Positions 1 to 7,340 of a stretch of DNA of 64,000 nucleotides are shown one piece after another. Under the pieces are notes generated by a model. The model searched no databases. It was not told where the DNA came from and worked only from the letters and a program-made list of their open reading frames with translations. How positions within the stretch are numbered: the first letter of the stretch is position 1; each line of letters starts with the position of its first letter. The stretch is taken from NCBI RefSeq assembly GCF_002217285.1, contig NZ_MUGW01000004.1, positions 1 to 64,000 on the forward strand. Direction: 5' to 3'. This DNA comes from Flavobacterium hercynium. Lineage in GTDB: Bacteria; Bacteroidota; Bacteroidia; Flavobacteriales; Flavobacteriaceae. Position numbers and translations under genes: made by a program.

Positions 1-129
1 ATTTTTGACGTACACAATTGTACGAAAAATTTCTTTTAGTAAATAGAATAAGAGTATGGTAATTAAAATATTTATGTGAATCAATATTTTTATTAAGTTC
101 AATAAAAATTTCCTAATACAAAATAAAAA

Positions 130-573
130 ATGGAAAATGTAATAAAAAGAATTGAAGAACTTGGCTACAAAACTGAAGGGCTTGACAATGAAAAAATAAA
201 AGAAATTGAAAACTACTATAAAATCTCTTTACCTCTTGAGTATAAATTATTTTTAGCGAAAATTGGGAAAACAGGAGATAAGTTCTTAAGAGGTGAAGAT
301 TGTTTTTATGATAGAATCTTTGAATTGAGAGAATATGCGAATGAGTTGCTAAAAGATGATAATAGTGAATTCAAATTGAAAAAAGAACATTTTGTTTTTT
401 ATTCTCATCAAGGCTATATTTTTGCTTTTTTTGACACTTCGTTAAAAGAAAATTGTCCAATATATTATTACTTTGAGGGAGATTTAGAACCAAAAATAAA
501 ATACGATTCGTTATCAAGTTTTTTTGAAGAGCAATTAGAAAACCATATTCTATATTTAAAAACGAGAGGTTAG
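130..573 (+). CDS. SMI1/KNR4 (SUKH) family protein
   Basis: A 147-residue cytosolic protein with no signal peptide or membrane segment. The N-terminal helix followed by 'ENYYKISLPLEYKLFLAKIG' is the characteristic opening of the SUKH/SMI1-KNR4 fold, in which an acidic start and an LPxxYKxFL segment are conserved. In bacteria this superfamily mostly supplies immunity proteins against polymorphic toxins, though some members have other binding roles. The gene is AT-rich and sits next to another small unrecognised gene. Any partner toxin would lie to the left of the window and cannot be seen. The family call is fairly firm; the immunity role is inference. Confidence 0.75.
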   Translation: MENVIKRIEELGYKTEGLDNEKIKEIENYYKISLPLEYKLFLAKIGKTGDKFLRGEDCFYDRIFELREYANELLKDDNSEFKLKKEHFVFYSHQGYIFAFFDTSLKENCPIYYYFEGDLEPKIKYDSLSSFFEEQLENHILYLKTRG

Positions 574-596
574 AAATCTTCTGTCAATAGTCAAAA

Positions 597-609
597 GCGA
601 GACGCTCGC
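597..609. repeat. short perfect palindrome between two accessory genes
   Basis: GCGAG-ACG-CTCGC forms a 5-bp GC-rich stem with a 3-nt loop, conspicuous in this AT-rich DNA. It lies in the 64-bp gap after the SUKH gene. It has no T tract, so it is not a standard terminator. It may be a fragment of a dispersed repeat. Confidence 0.35.
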
Positions 610-670
610 GTTAGCCACGGGAATATTTCCTAAGATAATGCTAGCTAAGGAAAATAAAAAAAAACGAATT

Positions 671-1096
671 ATGTTATCGAAAATATTATTTAAAAATATA
701 GTAATTTTTGACTTGCCCGAATTTAGTTTCACAATAAAATTCCCAGAATCATTATGGATTTATAGAAGAGTTAGTAAAAATCAATTTTGGTTTGTTAACA
801 AGAAAAATAATCAAGCATTAATTTTAGAATATTTTAATGACAAGATTTATAATGAAGAAATTATTAAAGATGAACTCAATTATATTTTTTCATCTACAAA
901 AATTGGTCATTTTAATTCATTTTTAAAATGTATAAAATTTGTTGAAGATTCTATTTCGCAATATGAATGGATAATAATAGATTCAGATAAAAAGTTTTTA
1001 TTTTCATATTCAATTTTAGATAAGAAAAGTGAAGAAGAAAAAGATAAAGAATATGAGGAGGCTTTTTCAATTTTAAATACTCTAAAAATTAAATAA
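671..1096 (+). CDS. hypothetical protein, possible orphan immunity protein
   Basis: I do not recognise the family. The ATG at 671 is preferred (141 residues) because an A-rich leader precedes it; an in-frame ATG at 638 would give 152 residues but starts next to a palindromic repeat. The product is a small soluble alpha/beta-looking protein, rich in Ile, Lys, Phe and Glu, with several aromatic residues and a charged EEEKDKEYEE stretch near the C-terminus. There is no signal peptide. Its size, its AT richness and its position beside a SUKH gene would suit a second immunity gene, but that rests on context alone. Confidence 0.55.
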   Translation: MLSKILFKNIVIFDLPEFSFTIKFPESLWIYRRVSKNQFWFVNKKNNQALILEYFNDKIYNEEIIKDELNYIFSSTKIGHFNSFLKCIKFVEDSISQYEWIIIDSDKKFLFSYSILDKKSEEEKDKEYEEAFSILNTLKIK

Positions 1097-1143
1097 AATT
1101 TTAATTATTTATTTTCCTCGCTTTCTTTCACTTCTTATTTTTA

Positions 1144-1404
1144 TTAGTTTTTTTTACCCTTTTCCTTTTTTTTTATTTCTACAATTCGTCCAAATTTAAT
1201 GTCGTTTTTAACAGTAAGTGAATCTATTCTTTCGTTAAGTGAATCAAGCCCTTTTAAAGTCTCTTCGGAAAGAACTACTTCTTTTGCTTTTTGATCGTTT
1301 TTAAAATCATCATTATCTTTTTTCATATTTCTAATAAATGTAAAACATAAAAAAAATAACACTAACACTAAGATAAAGCAAATGTATTTTATGTGTTTTT
1401 TCAT
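1144..1404 (-). CDS. small single-pass membrane protein, unknown function
   Basis: An 86-residue protein. Residues 6-25 form one hydrophobic membrane segment, flanked by Lys residues on both sides. The rest is highly charged, with a predicted helical stretch (SEETLKGLDSLNERIDSL) and a Lys-rich tail. It looks like an inner-membrane anchor with a short coiled region. No family is recognised. It faces away from the two genes to its left and is the only gene between them and the inverted-repeat element at 1502-1662. It may be expressed alone. The start ATG follows an A/T-rich leader. Confidence 0.5.
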   Translation of the reverse strand: MKKHIKYICFILVLVLFFLCFTFIRNMKKDNDDFKNDQKAKEVVLSEETLKGLDSLNERIDSLTVKNDIKFGRIVEIKKKEKGKKN

Positions 1405-1501
1405 AATTACTCCTTAAACCTGCTTTCAAATATAATTAATACTTTTCATTCAAACCATTATTTCCCATTCTAAGCGCCATCGCCACGAAAGATGTTGTAC
1501 A

Positions 1502-1662
1502 CCTACAAGGTTTTGAAAACCTTGCAGGAGTGCTAACTAAAACATTTGGTTGAATCGTAATTACGATATACTACTTTTTTTATTTCTAGAGTTCATTACT
1601 AAATTATAACCTGATTTACCATTTCTATTTCGTTTCCTGCAAGGTTTTCAAAACCTTGTAGG
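1502..1662. repeat. 161-bp element with 27-bp perfect inverted ends
   Basis: The segment 1502-1528 is an exact reverse complement of 1636-1662. Each end is itself nearly palindromic (CCTRCAAGGTTTT / AAAACCTTGYAGG), so each end can fold alone or the two ends can pair with one another. The 107 bp between them has no open reading frame of note. A third palindrome of similar design lies at 35378-35410. It looks like a paired REP/BIME-type or miniature element. No transposase is present in the window. Confidence 0.7.
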
Positions 1663-1696
1663 TATTTCAGATAATTTCTTAAGAACCTGCCTTCAA

Positions 1697-1948
1697 TCAA
1701 ATAGTATCACTTTCAAAATAAGGATCTAAAACTTCGGCTAATTCGTTCAGCCAAAAATAACCGTCTTCTACGTTTTCTATCTCGAGCTGAAGCGTTTCGT
1801 CTTCTCGCATAATGCCCAAAGCAACTATAAAGTTTAGTTTTCGGATCATCTTCGCCATTACTTTGGCTTCTATTTTTTTATTAAAAAATTCTATCAATCT
1901 TGTTTCTTCTTGTGTTGAAAGAATACTTACTGCATCTTCTAATTTCAT
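1697..1948 (-). CDS. hypothetical protein, 83 aa
   Basis: No family recognised. It is a small acidic, helix-rich cytosolic protein without signal peptide or membrane segment; the C-terminal half (ENVEDGYFWLNELAEVLDPY) is acidic and aromatic. It follows another small gene (2006-2344) on the same strand with a 57-bp gap that contains a small hairpin (1981-1997), so the two are probably co-transcribed. The leftward T-rich sequence may end transcription, but no clear terminator is seen. Confidence 0.55.
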   Translation of the reverse strand: MKLEDAVSILSTQEETRLIEFFNKKIEAKVMAKMIRKLNFIVALGIMREDETLQLEIENVEDGYFWLNELAEVLDPYFESDTI

Positions 1949-2005
1949 TTTTGAGTTTTATTTTTTTTATTAATTGATTTCTTCATTCCGAATGAAGATG
2001 TAACT

Positions 2006-2344
2006 TTAATTAGTATCATTCTGCAAATGAATCGCATGCAAATTATCTAATAATTGCATCTCTTCTCCTGGTAAAAGTTGTAATGCGATTTCTAGTAAAG
2101 TCAATACGTTAATATCTGAATCAGCTGTAAAAGGCGATAAACTTTTAGCCTCATTATTAAGCAAAATAATACTTGCTTTAAGCAAATCAGAAACCATCAT
2201 ATTCAACTCATTATAGCAAGAAACTTTTATCGGTATTTTAAACGTATTTCCCCTTTTATTTTCTGATTTTAGCTTTGTGAAAAAGTTTAAATTTTTCATT
2301 GATTCTAATAATTCAGCAACTTGATGTGTATGTTGTGTTTCCAT
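2006..2344 (-). CDS. hypothetical protein, 112 aa
   Basis: No family recognised. It is a soluble helical protein starting METQHTHQVAELLESMKNL, with Leu-rich helices in its second half (TLLEIALQLLPGEEMQLLDN). It is the first gene of a probable two-gene unit with 1697-1948. A good -7 box (2393-2400) and a 20-bp palindrome (2428-2447) lie upstream of its start, suggesting regulated expression. The function is unknown. Confidence 0.55.
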   Translation of the reverse strand: METQHTHQVAELLESMKNLNFFTKLKSENKRGNTFKIPIKVSCYNELNMMVSDLLKASIILLNNEAKSLSPFTADSDINVLTLLEIALQLLPGEEMQLLDNLHAIHLQNDTN

Positions 2345-2392
2345 TATAAATTTCAGTTTATTGTAATGTTTTGTATTAGTTTTTCATCAAAA

Positions 2393-2400
2393 CAAAATTA
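2393..2400 (-). promoter_or_regulatory. promoter -7 box for the 2344-to-1697 gene pair
   Basis: Read on the minus strand this is TAATTTTG, a full match to the Bacteroidota TAnnTTTG -7 element, about 50 bp before the ATG at 2344. No clear -33 TTG was found at the usual spacing; the palindrome at 2428-2447 lies just beyond where it would be. Confidence 0.45.
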
Positions 2401-2427
2401 CAAGCAATAACTTTCTTTTATGTGATC

Positions 2428-2447
2428 GTATACAATCCATTGTATAC
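2428..2447. promoter_or_regulatory. perfect 8-bp-arm palindrome, possible operator
   Basis: GTATACAA-tcca-TTGTATAC is a perfect inverted repeat with a 4-nt spacer. It lies just upstream of the promoter region of the minus-strand gene at 2344. The size and symmetry suit a dimeric repressor or activator site, but no cognate regulator is adjacent. Confidence 0.4.
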
Positions 2448-2504
2448 AACCGAAATTTATAATGCTTTTGATTTCATTTTACAGGGATTAACCACAATCT
2501 TGTC

Positions 2505-2597
2505 TTTTCGACGTCAGGAGAAATCTTCGTTAGCAACTCGCCAAAGATTGGAATTACTTTATGGAGCTACTTGCGAAGATTTCTCCTTCGTCGAAAA
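2505..2597. repeat. imperfect long hairpin repeat
   Basis: GGAGAAATCTTCG (2517-2529) pairs perfectly with CGAAGATTTCTCC (2574-2586), and outer TTTTCGACG/CGTCGAAAA segments extend the pairing. An open frame across it (2422-2604) is only a by-product. A related fragment in the opposite orientation is at 46640-46706. Confidence 0.55.
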
Positions 2598-2717
2598 TAC
2601 ATAAAATGCTTGGATCACTTTGATGTTGTGAGCAACTTGCTCGAAAAGAAATAAAATGTGTGGATAACTTTGATAGAGTGAGTAACTTGCTCGAAAAGAC
2701 AAAAAGAAACTCATAAA

Positions 2718-2933
2718 GAGCCAGAGGCTCGGCCGATATTGTAGAGCCGGATTTTAATCCGGTTTTACAAGTAACAGAAAGAAAAAAAGATCCATAGGAT
2801 CGGCCGATATTACATTAATTGCAAAAAAAAGCTAATCGAAATCGGTCGTTCCTATGGAACTTTGTGTTACGATCGCTGCATAATCAACGGATTAAAATCC
2901 GTTGCTACAAAATGTACCGTTCCTACGGAACTT
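2718..2933. repeat. hairpin-rich repeat, copy 1 of 6
   Basis: A unit of about 216 bp built from a series of mini-hairpins: GAGCC-aga-GGCTC, a longer stem with AGCCGGATT/AATCCGGTT inside TTGTA/TACAA, GATCC-ata-GGATC, a CGAAATCGG segment, GTTCC-tat-GGAAC, CAACGGATT/AATCCGTTG, and GTTCC-tac-GGAAC. It has no credible coding content. The same linker follows this copy and copy 4. Confidence 0.8.
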
Positions 2934-3012
2934 CATAGCAAAATATCTACGTTCCTATAACTAAAGAATAAATAAGTCTGTATTTTTAAAACAAGAAAAA
3001 GAAACTCATAAA

Positions 3013-3228
3013 GAGCCAGAGGCTCGGCCGATATTGTAGAGCCGGATTTTAATCCGGTTTTACAAGTAAGAGAAAGAAAAAAAGATCCATAGGATCGGCC
3101 GATATTGTACAATTTGCAAAAAAAAGCTGATCGAAATCGGTCGTTCGTACAGAACTTTTTTTACGATCGTCACATAATCAGCGGATTAAAATCCGTTGCT
3201 ACAAAATGTACCGTTCCTACAAACTTTA
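3013..3228. repeat. hairpin-rich repeat, copy 2 of 6
   Basis: The same unit as copy 1, with more divergence: the last GTTCC stem has lost its partner (CCTACAAACTT) and the middle one is altered to GTTCGTACAGAAC. It ends about 140 bp before the PhzF gene. The remaining 3229-3366 shows no further gene or repeat. Confidence 0.75.
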
Positions 3229-3366
3229 AATAATTTACCGAATCTCTTTGTATCTTTATTGCATAAATCTCTGATCATTACTGAACACCAGCTTTATAAA
3301 AAATGTTGAGGTTTTATTGTGTTCAAAAAACGATACATACAATTCTAAACTTATATAAAATAAAAA

Positions 3367-4164
3367 ATGAAGACCTATTTTGTAGACTCTTTTACAAGTG
3401 AAAAATTTAAAGGAAATCCGGCTGCGGTTTGTTTACCTGACACAGAACTAGACAGCAAAACGATGCAAAGTATTGCTACAGAAATTGGTTTTTCTGAAAC
3501 GGCATTTATCAAACAAATCTCTGACAACATTTACAGGATTAGATTTTTTTCGCCAAAGACTGAGATTCCGTTATGCGGTCATGCTACATTGGCTTCGTCG
3601 AAAGTGCTTTTTGATACGACTACATTGGAGAATATAAAATTTATAAACTTTGATAATGTCGAATTGTATATTGAGAAAGTAGGCAACAAAATCAAAATGC
3701 AATTTCCTGTTTACGATACTGAAGAAACTGAAGTACCTCAAAAATTGATCGATGCGCTTGGCATTTCTGAAGTTTTGAATAAGAGATACGGTCCGAAAAA
3801 TAAAATAATCTTACTTGAAATTAAAAGTGCATCTGAATTAGCCAGTTTAAAACCTGATTTTACTGCTTTGATCAATTCGCATACGGGAATAAGCGGTGTT
3901 TTGGTCACGGCTGTCTCAGACAATGCAACTTTTGATTTTGAGTACCGCTATTTTTGGCCGTGGTCAGGCAGTAATGAGGATCCTGTAACGGGTGGTGTTC
4001 AGACTTTTTTGACTAAATATTGGGTCGAAAAACTAAACAAAACAAAATTGAATGCTTTTCAATCTTCGTTAAGAACCGGGACAATGAGTGTAGAACTTGT
4101 AGATGATAAGGTTTTTATTTTAGGTGAAGCTGTTAAGGTATTAGAAGGTCAATTTGTTTTATAA
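3367..4164 (+). CDS. PhzF family isomerase/epimerase-like protein
   Basis: A 265-residue cytosolic protein of the PhzF/diaminopimelate-epimerase fold. Visible family marks are the N-terminal FVDSF..GNPAAV segment (residues 5-21), the catalytic-type Glu44 in IGFSETAF, the CGHATLAS loop, and the second-half loop SGSNEDPVTGG. PhzF itself isomerises a phenazine precursor; most homologues, like this one, have unknown substrates and lie outside any phenazine cluster. The gene stands alone, with two copies of the hairpin-rich repeat before it and four after it. A second, more distant PhzF gene is at 49268-50131. Confidence 0.88.
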   Translation: MKTYFVDSFTSEKFKGNPAAVCLPDTELDSKTMQSIATEIGFSETAFIKQISDNIYRIRFFSPKTEIPLCGHATLASSKVLFDTTTLENIKFINFDNVELYIEKVGNKIKMQFPVYDTEETEVPQKLIDALGISEVLNKRYGPKNKIILLEIKSASELASLKPDFTALINSHTGISGVLVTAVSDNATFDFEYRYFWPWSGSNEDPVTGGVQTFLTKYWVEKLNKTKLNAFQSSLRTGTMSVELVDDKVFILGEAVKVLEGQFVL

Positions 4165-4173
4165 GTTATTAAA

Positions 4174-4388
4174 GAGCCAGAGGCTCGGCCGATATTGTAG
4201 AGCCGGATTTTAATCCGGTTTTACAAGTAATAGAAAGTAAAAAAGATCCATAGGATCGGCCGATATTACATTAATTGCAAAAAAAACGGATCGAAATCGG
4301 TCGTTCCTATGGAACTTTGTGTTACGATCGTTACATAATCAACGGATTAAAATCCGTTGCTACAAAATATATCGTTCCTACGGAACTT
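4174..4388. repeat. hairpin-rich repeat, copy 3 of 6
   Basis: Starts 9 bp after the stop codon of the PhzF gene, so it may serve as part of that transcript's 3' end. It has the same series of mini-hairpins. The linker after it (4389-4420) matches that after copy 5. Confidence 0.8.
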
Positions 4389-4420
4389 TAAAACGCAAAT
4401 ATCATTAAACACAAAACAAA

Positions 4421-4635
4421 GAGCCAGCGGCTCGGACGATATTGTAGAGCCGGATTTTAATCCGGTTTTACAAGTAACAGAAAGAAAAAAGATCCATAGG
4501 ATCGGCCGATATTACATTAATTGCAAAAAAAAGCTAATCGAAATCGGTCGTTCCTATGGAACTTTGTGTTACGATCGCTGCATAATCAACGGATTAAAAT
4601 CCGTTGCTACAAAATGTACCGTTCCTACGGAACTT
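4421..4635. repeat. hairpin-rich repeat, copy 4 of 6
   Basis: Same unit; the first hairpin is GAGCC-agc-GGCTC, with a loop change shared by copy 6. The linker after it is the same as that after copy 1. Copies 3-4 and copies 5-6 are offset by about 541 bp, showing a tandem duplication of a two-copy block. An open frame at 4357-4662 is a by-product of the repeat. Confidence 0.8.
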
Positions 4636-4714
4636 CATAGCAAAATATCTACGTTCCTATAACTAAAGAATAAATAAGTCTGTATTTTTAAAACAAGAAA
4701 AAGAAACTCATAAA

Positions 4715-4930
4715 GAGCCAGAGGCTCGGCCGATATTGTAGAGCCGGATTTTAATCCGGTTTTACAAGTAACAGAAAGAAAAAAAGATCCATAGGATCGG
4801 CCGATATTACATTAATTGCAAAAAAAAGCTAATCGAAATCGGTCGTTCCTATGGAACTTTGTGTTACGATCGCTACATAATCAACGGATTAAAATCCGTT
4901 GCTACAAAATATATCGTTCCTACGGAACTT
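4715..4930. repeat. hairpin-rich repeat, copy 5 of 6
   Basis: Nearly identical to copies 1 and 3, with the full set of mini-hairpins. The linker after it (4931-4962) equals the one after copy 3, consistent with recent duplication. Confidence 0.8.
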
Positions 4931-4962
4931 TAAAACGCAAATATCATTAAACACAAAACAAA

Positions 4963-5178
4963 GAGCCAGCGGCTCGGACGATATTGTAGAGCCGGATTTT
5001 AATCCGGTTTTACAAGTAATAGAAAGTAAAAAAGATCCATAGGATCGGCCGATATTGTATTAATTGCAAAAAAAACGGATCGAAATCGGTCGTTCCTATG
5101 GAACTTTTTGTTACGATCATTACATAATCAACGGATTAAAATCCGTTGCTACAATATAAATCGTTCCTACGGAACTTT
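4963..5178. repeat. hairpin-rich repeat, copy 6 of 6
   Basis: The last copy; GAGCC-agc-GGCTC opens it as in copy 4. It ends about 20 bp before a different structured element (5199-5302). The open frame 5108-5296 spans the junction and is not a gene. Confidence 0.8.
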
Positions 5179-5198
5179 ACATAAATTATCTCATCTCC

Positions 5199-5302
5199 AA
5201 TGCTTTTGCGAGCATTTGAGTCCTAGCCCTGATGGTAGCGGCATCCTTTTTCTTGCTTCTTTAGCAAGGAAAAGATATAGCGGACAGCAGGATTAGCTCC
5301 TA
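5199..5302 (+). ncRNA. possible structured RNA element upstream of the AraC/monooxygenase genes
   Basis: A small hairpin (AATGCT/AGCATT, 5199-5216) is followed by an arrangement with flanking segments CCTAGCCCTGATGG and GCGGACAGCAGGATTAGC around a strong 12-bp terminal stem, CTTTTTCTTGCT/AGCAAGGAAAAG, that closes a TCTT loop (one G-U pair). The flanks can partly pair (TCCT with AGGA). From memory, similar flanks with a variable inner hairpin recur between genes in Flavobacteriia; I know of no assigned function. The strand is uncertain. It ends 10 bp before the -33 box of the next promoter. Confidence 0.45.
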
Positions 5303-5312
5303 AAACTTAAAC

Positions 5313-5340
5313 TTGAAAGGCTAACATCTTCGTACCTTAG
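5313..5340 (+). promoter_or_regulatory. promoter of the AraC-type regulator gene
   Basis: TTG at 5313-5315, a 17-bp spacer, then TACCTTAG at 5333-5340 (consensus TAnnTTTG). The ATG is at 5359, so the leader would be only about 10-15 nt. Confidence 0.55.
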
Positions 5341-5358
5341 CAGCACAAATCTTTTATT

Positions 5359-6114
5359 ATGAACCATGATTTCTACTACAAAGCTATTGAGCCGGACAAA
5401 TTACTTCTTGACTTTGTAGAAAATATTGGTATGTTTCATAACAAATCAGACCATGACATGGAAGTTGTTTTGATGCCGGATGGAAGAATTGATTTGTTTT
5501 TTATGCAATCGGAATCGGGTTTGCTTGAGACTACGCTTATTGGGTTGGAGAATGTTCCGGAACAACAAATTATTCGGGCGAATACGCTGGCTTATAAAAT
5601 TAGTTTTAAGCCTTTGGGAGCTGAATATCTTTTGCAGACTTCTATTGCGGGTATTTTGAACAGTGCCACCATTTTACCTCAAGGTTTTTGGAACATCAAT
5701 CCGGGAGATTTAAAAGATTTTGATGCTTTTAAGGAAGTAATTATTCCGAAACTACACCAACTTTTACCTACTGCGATTGACGAGCGAAAACGCCAGCTTT
5801 TTGATTTGGTTTATGCTTCCAACGGTGAAATTAAGGTTCAGGAACTTGCGGAAAAAATAGCGTGGAGCAGCCGCGAAATCAATCGGTATTTTAATAAACA
5901 ATTCGGACTTTCTTTGAATGCTTTTTGTAAAATTCTACGCTTTAAGGTTTCTTTGGAACATATTGCAAAAGGCAGACTTTTTCCGGAATTAAACTTTACG
6001 GATCAAACGCATTTTATTAAGGAGATTAAAAAATTCTCGGGCGTGGTTCCCAGCGAATTGCTAAAAAATAAGAATGACCGATTTATACTATTATCTGTTC
6101 TAAAACAGCAATAA
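5359..6114 (+). CDS. AraC family transcriptional regulator
   Basis: A 251-residue DNA-binding protein. Residues 1-150 form an N-terminal sensing region resembling the DUF6597-type domain of Bacteroidota AraC regulators (DKLLLDFVENI... VLMPDGRIDLFF). Residues 160-245 form the AraC helix-turn-helix region: 'VQELAEKIAWSSREINRYFN' is the first HTH and FTDQTHFIKEIKKFSGVVPSEL is the hallmark second HTH with the FxxxxGxxPSxL ending. It lies 61 bp upstream of, and reads into, the TetX-like monooxygenase gene, so it probably controls it in response to a small molecule. The inducer is unknown. Confidence 0.85.
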   Translation: MNHDFYYKAIEPDKLLLDFVENIGMFHNKSDHDMEVVLMPDGRIDLFFMQSESGLLETTLIGLENVPEQQIIRANTLAYKISFKPLGAEYLLQTSIAGILNSATILPQGFWNINPGDLKDFDAFKEVIIPKLHQLLPTAIDERKRQLFDLVYASNGEIKVQELAEKIAWSSREINRYFNKQFGLSLNAFCKILRFKVSLEHIAKGRLFPELNFTDQTHFIKEIKKFSGVVPSELLKNKNDRFILLSVLKQQ

Positions 6115-6175
6115 TTTTGTCCCAACGAAAGGCTTAAAAGCTGAAAGGGATACAATTAATATAAAATTTAGACAC

Positions 6176-7330
6176 ATGTTATTAGAGAATAAAAAGGTGG
6201 CAATTATTGGCGGTGGTCCTGGCGGACTGACTTTAGCCAGACTTCTGCAATTGCAAAATGTAGCTGTAACGGTTTACGAAAGAGATCTTAACAAAAATGC
6301 CCGTGTTCAGGGTTCGACACTGGATTTGCACGAAACCTCGGGATTGGCGGCAATTCGAAAAGCCAATTTACTTGCGGAGTTTAAAAGTAATTTTCTGCCA
6401 ATGGCGGATAAAACGGTAATTACGGACGATCAGGCAACGGTATTTTTTAGCGATCATGACACGGATCATCAGGAAGATTTTGGTGATGCGCATTATCGTC
6501 CCGAGATAGACCGCGGTGCGCTTAGAAAGATTTTATTGGAATCTTTGCAATCTGAAACGGTGGTTTGGGACAGTCAATTTTTGAGTATGGAACCACAAAA
6601 CGAAGGTTGGTTGCTAAACTTTAAAAACGGACAATCTGCTTATGCTGATATCGTAATCGCTTCTGATGGTGCTAATTCTAAAATCAGACCTTACTTAACG
6701 GATACTAAAGCCTTGTATTCGGGCATAACGATGCTGGAAGGAAATATTACGGAATCTACTAAAACAACGCCAAATATTGCTGCTTTGATTAAGGGTGGAA
6801 AAGTAATGGCTTTTGGGAATACGAAAAACATATTACTAGGACAAAAAGGGAATGACAACCTTGGTTTCTACGCCAGTTTTAAAACGGATGAAAAATGGGC
6901 ATCGACTAACGGACTTGATTACAGCAATATTCCGCAAGTAACAGAATGGTTTACAACTGAATATCCTGAATGGAGCACGGTTTGGCAGGAATTGTTTGAG
7001 AATGCTTCTTCGCCTTTTATTCCACGTCCGATTTATTACATGCCTTTGGACCAAAACTGGAAAACGCTTCCTAATCTTACCATGATTGGCGATGCGGCTC
7101 ACGTTATGCCTCCGTTTGCGGGTGAAGGTGCTAATATGGCGATGCTGGACGCTTTAGAATTAAGTGAATATCTAACTTCTGATGATTTCAATACGCTTGA
7201 AGAAGCTATCTCTTCCTTCGAAACCAACATGCGCCAAAGAGCAGCAGAAGCAACGCAGGAATCTCTTGAAAATGGCGAGAAAATGCACGCACCAGATGCT
7301 TTACAGACGATGTTAGCATTTTTTTCTTAG
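6176..7330 (+). CDS. FAD-dependent monooxygenase, TetX-like
   Basis: A 384-residue flavoprotein hydroxylase of the class A group. The N-terminal dinucleotide site is VAIIGGGPGGLT (Gly12, Gly14, Gly17), followed by VYERD; the DG segment is VIASDGANSKIR; the second FAD motif is TMIGDAAHVMPPFAGEGANMAM (Gly305-Asp306). Length and layout, including GSTLDLH near residue 45 and RPEIDRGALRKILL, follow the tetracycline-inactivating TetX family closely. The substrate-pocket region around residues 200-240 differs from my recollection of TetX, so tetracycline need not be the substrate. It is probably co-transcribed with the AraC gene upstream. An inverted intergenic array follows. Confidence 0.85.
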   Translation: MLLENKKVAIIGGGPGGLTLARLLQLQNVAVTVYERDLNKNARVQGSTLDLHETSGLAAIRKANLLAEFKSNFLPMADKTVITDDQATVFFSDHDTDHQEDFGDAHYRPEIDRGALRKILLESLQSETVVWDSQFLSMEPQNEGWLLNFKNGQSAYADIVIASDGANSKIRPYLTDTKALYSGITMLEGNITESTKTTPNIAALIKGGKVMAFGNTKNILLGQKGNDNLGFYASFKTDEKWASTNGLDYSNIPQVTEWFTTEYPEWSTVWQELFENASSPFIPRPIYYMPLDQNWKTLPNLTMIGDAAHVMPPFAGEGANMAMLDALELSEYLTSDDFNTLEEAISSFETNMRQRAAEATQESLENGEKMHAPDALQTMLAFFS

Positions 7331-7340
7331 TTTTTTTTAA

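Noticed and set aside
2422-2604. 60-codon plus-strand open frame
   Set aside because: It lies across the palindrome and the long hairpin repeat, and its translation follows the repeat rather than any protein pattern.
3367-4164. phenazine biosynthesis cluster
   Set aside because: Only a lone PhzF-fold gene is present; no phzA, B, D, E or G homologues lie nearby.
4357-4662. 101-codon plus-strand open frame
   Set aside because: It spans repeat copies 3 and 4; the frame is open only because of the repeat composition.
2718-5178. CRISPR array
   Set aside because: Units are about 216 bp with internal hairpins and only two kinds of linker; there are no 25-45-bp repeats with unique spacers and no cas genes.
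5108-5296. 62-codon plus-strand open frame
   Set aside because: It covers the end of repeat copy 6 and the structured element; no protein features.
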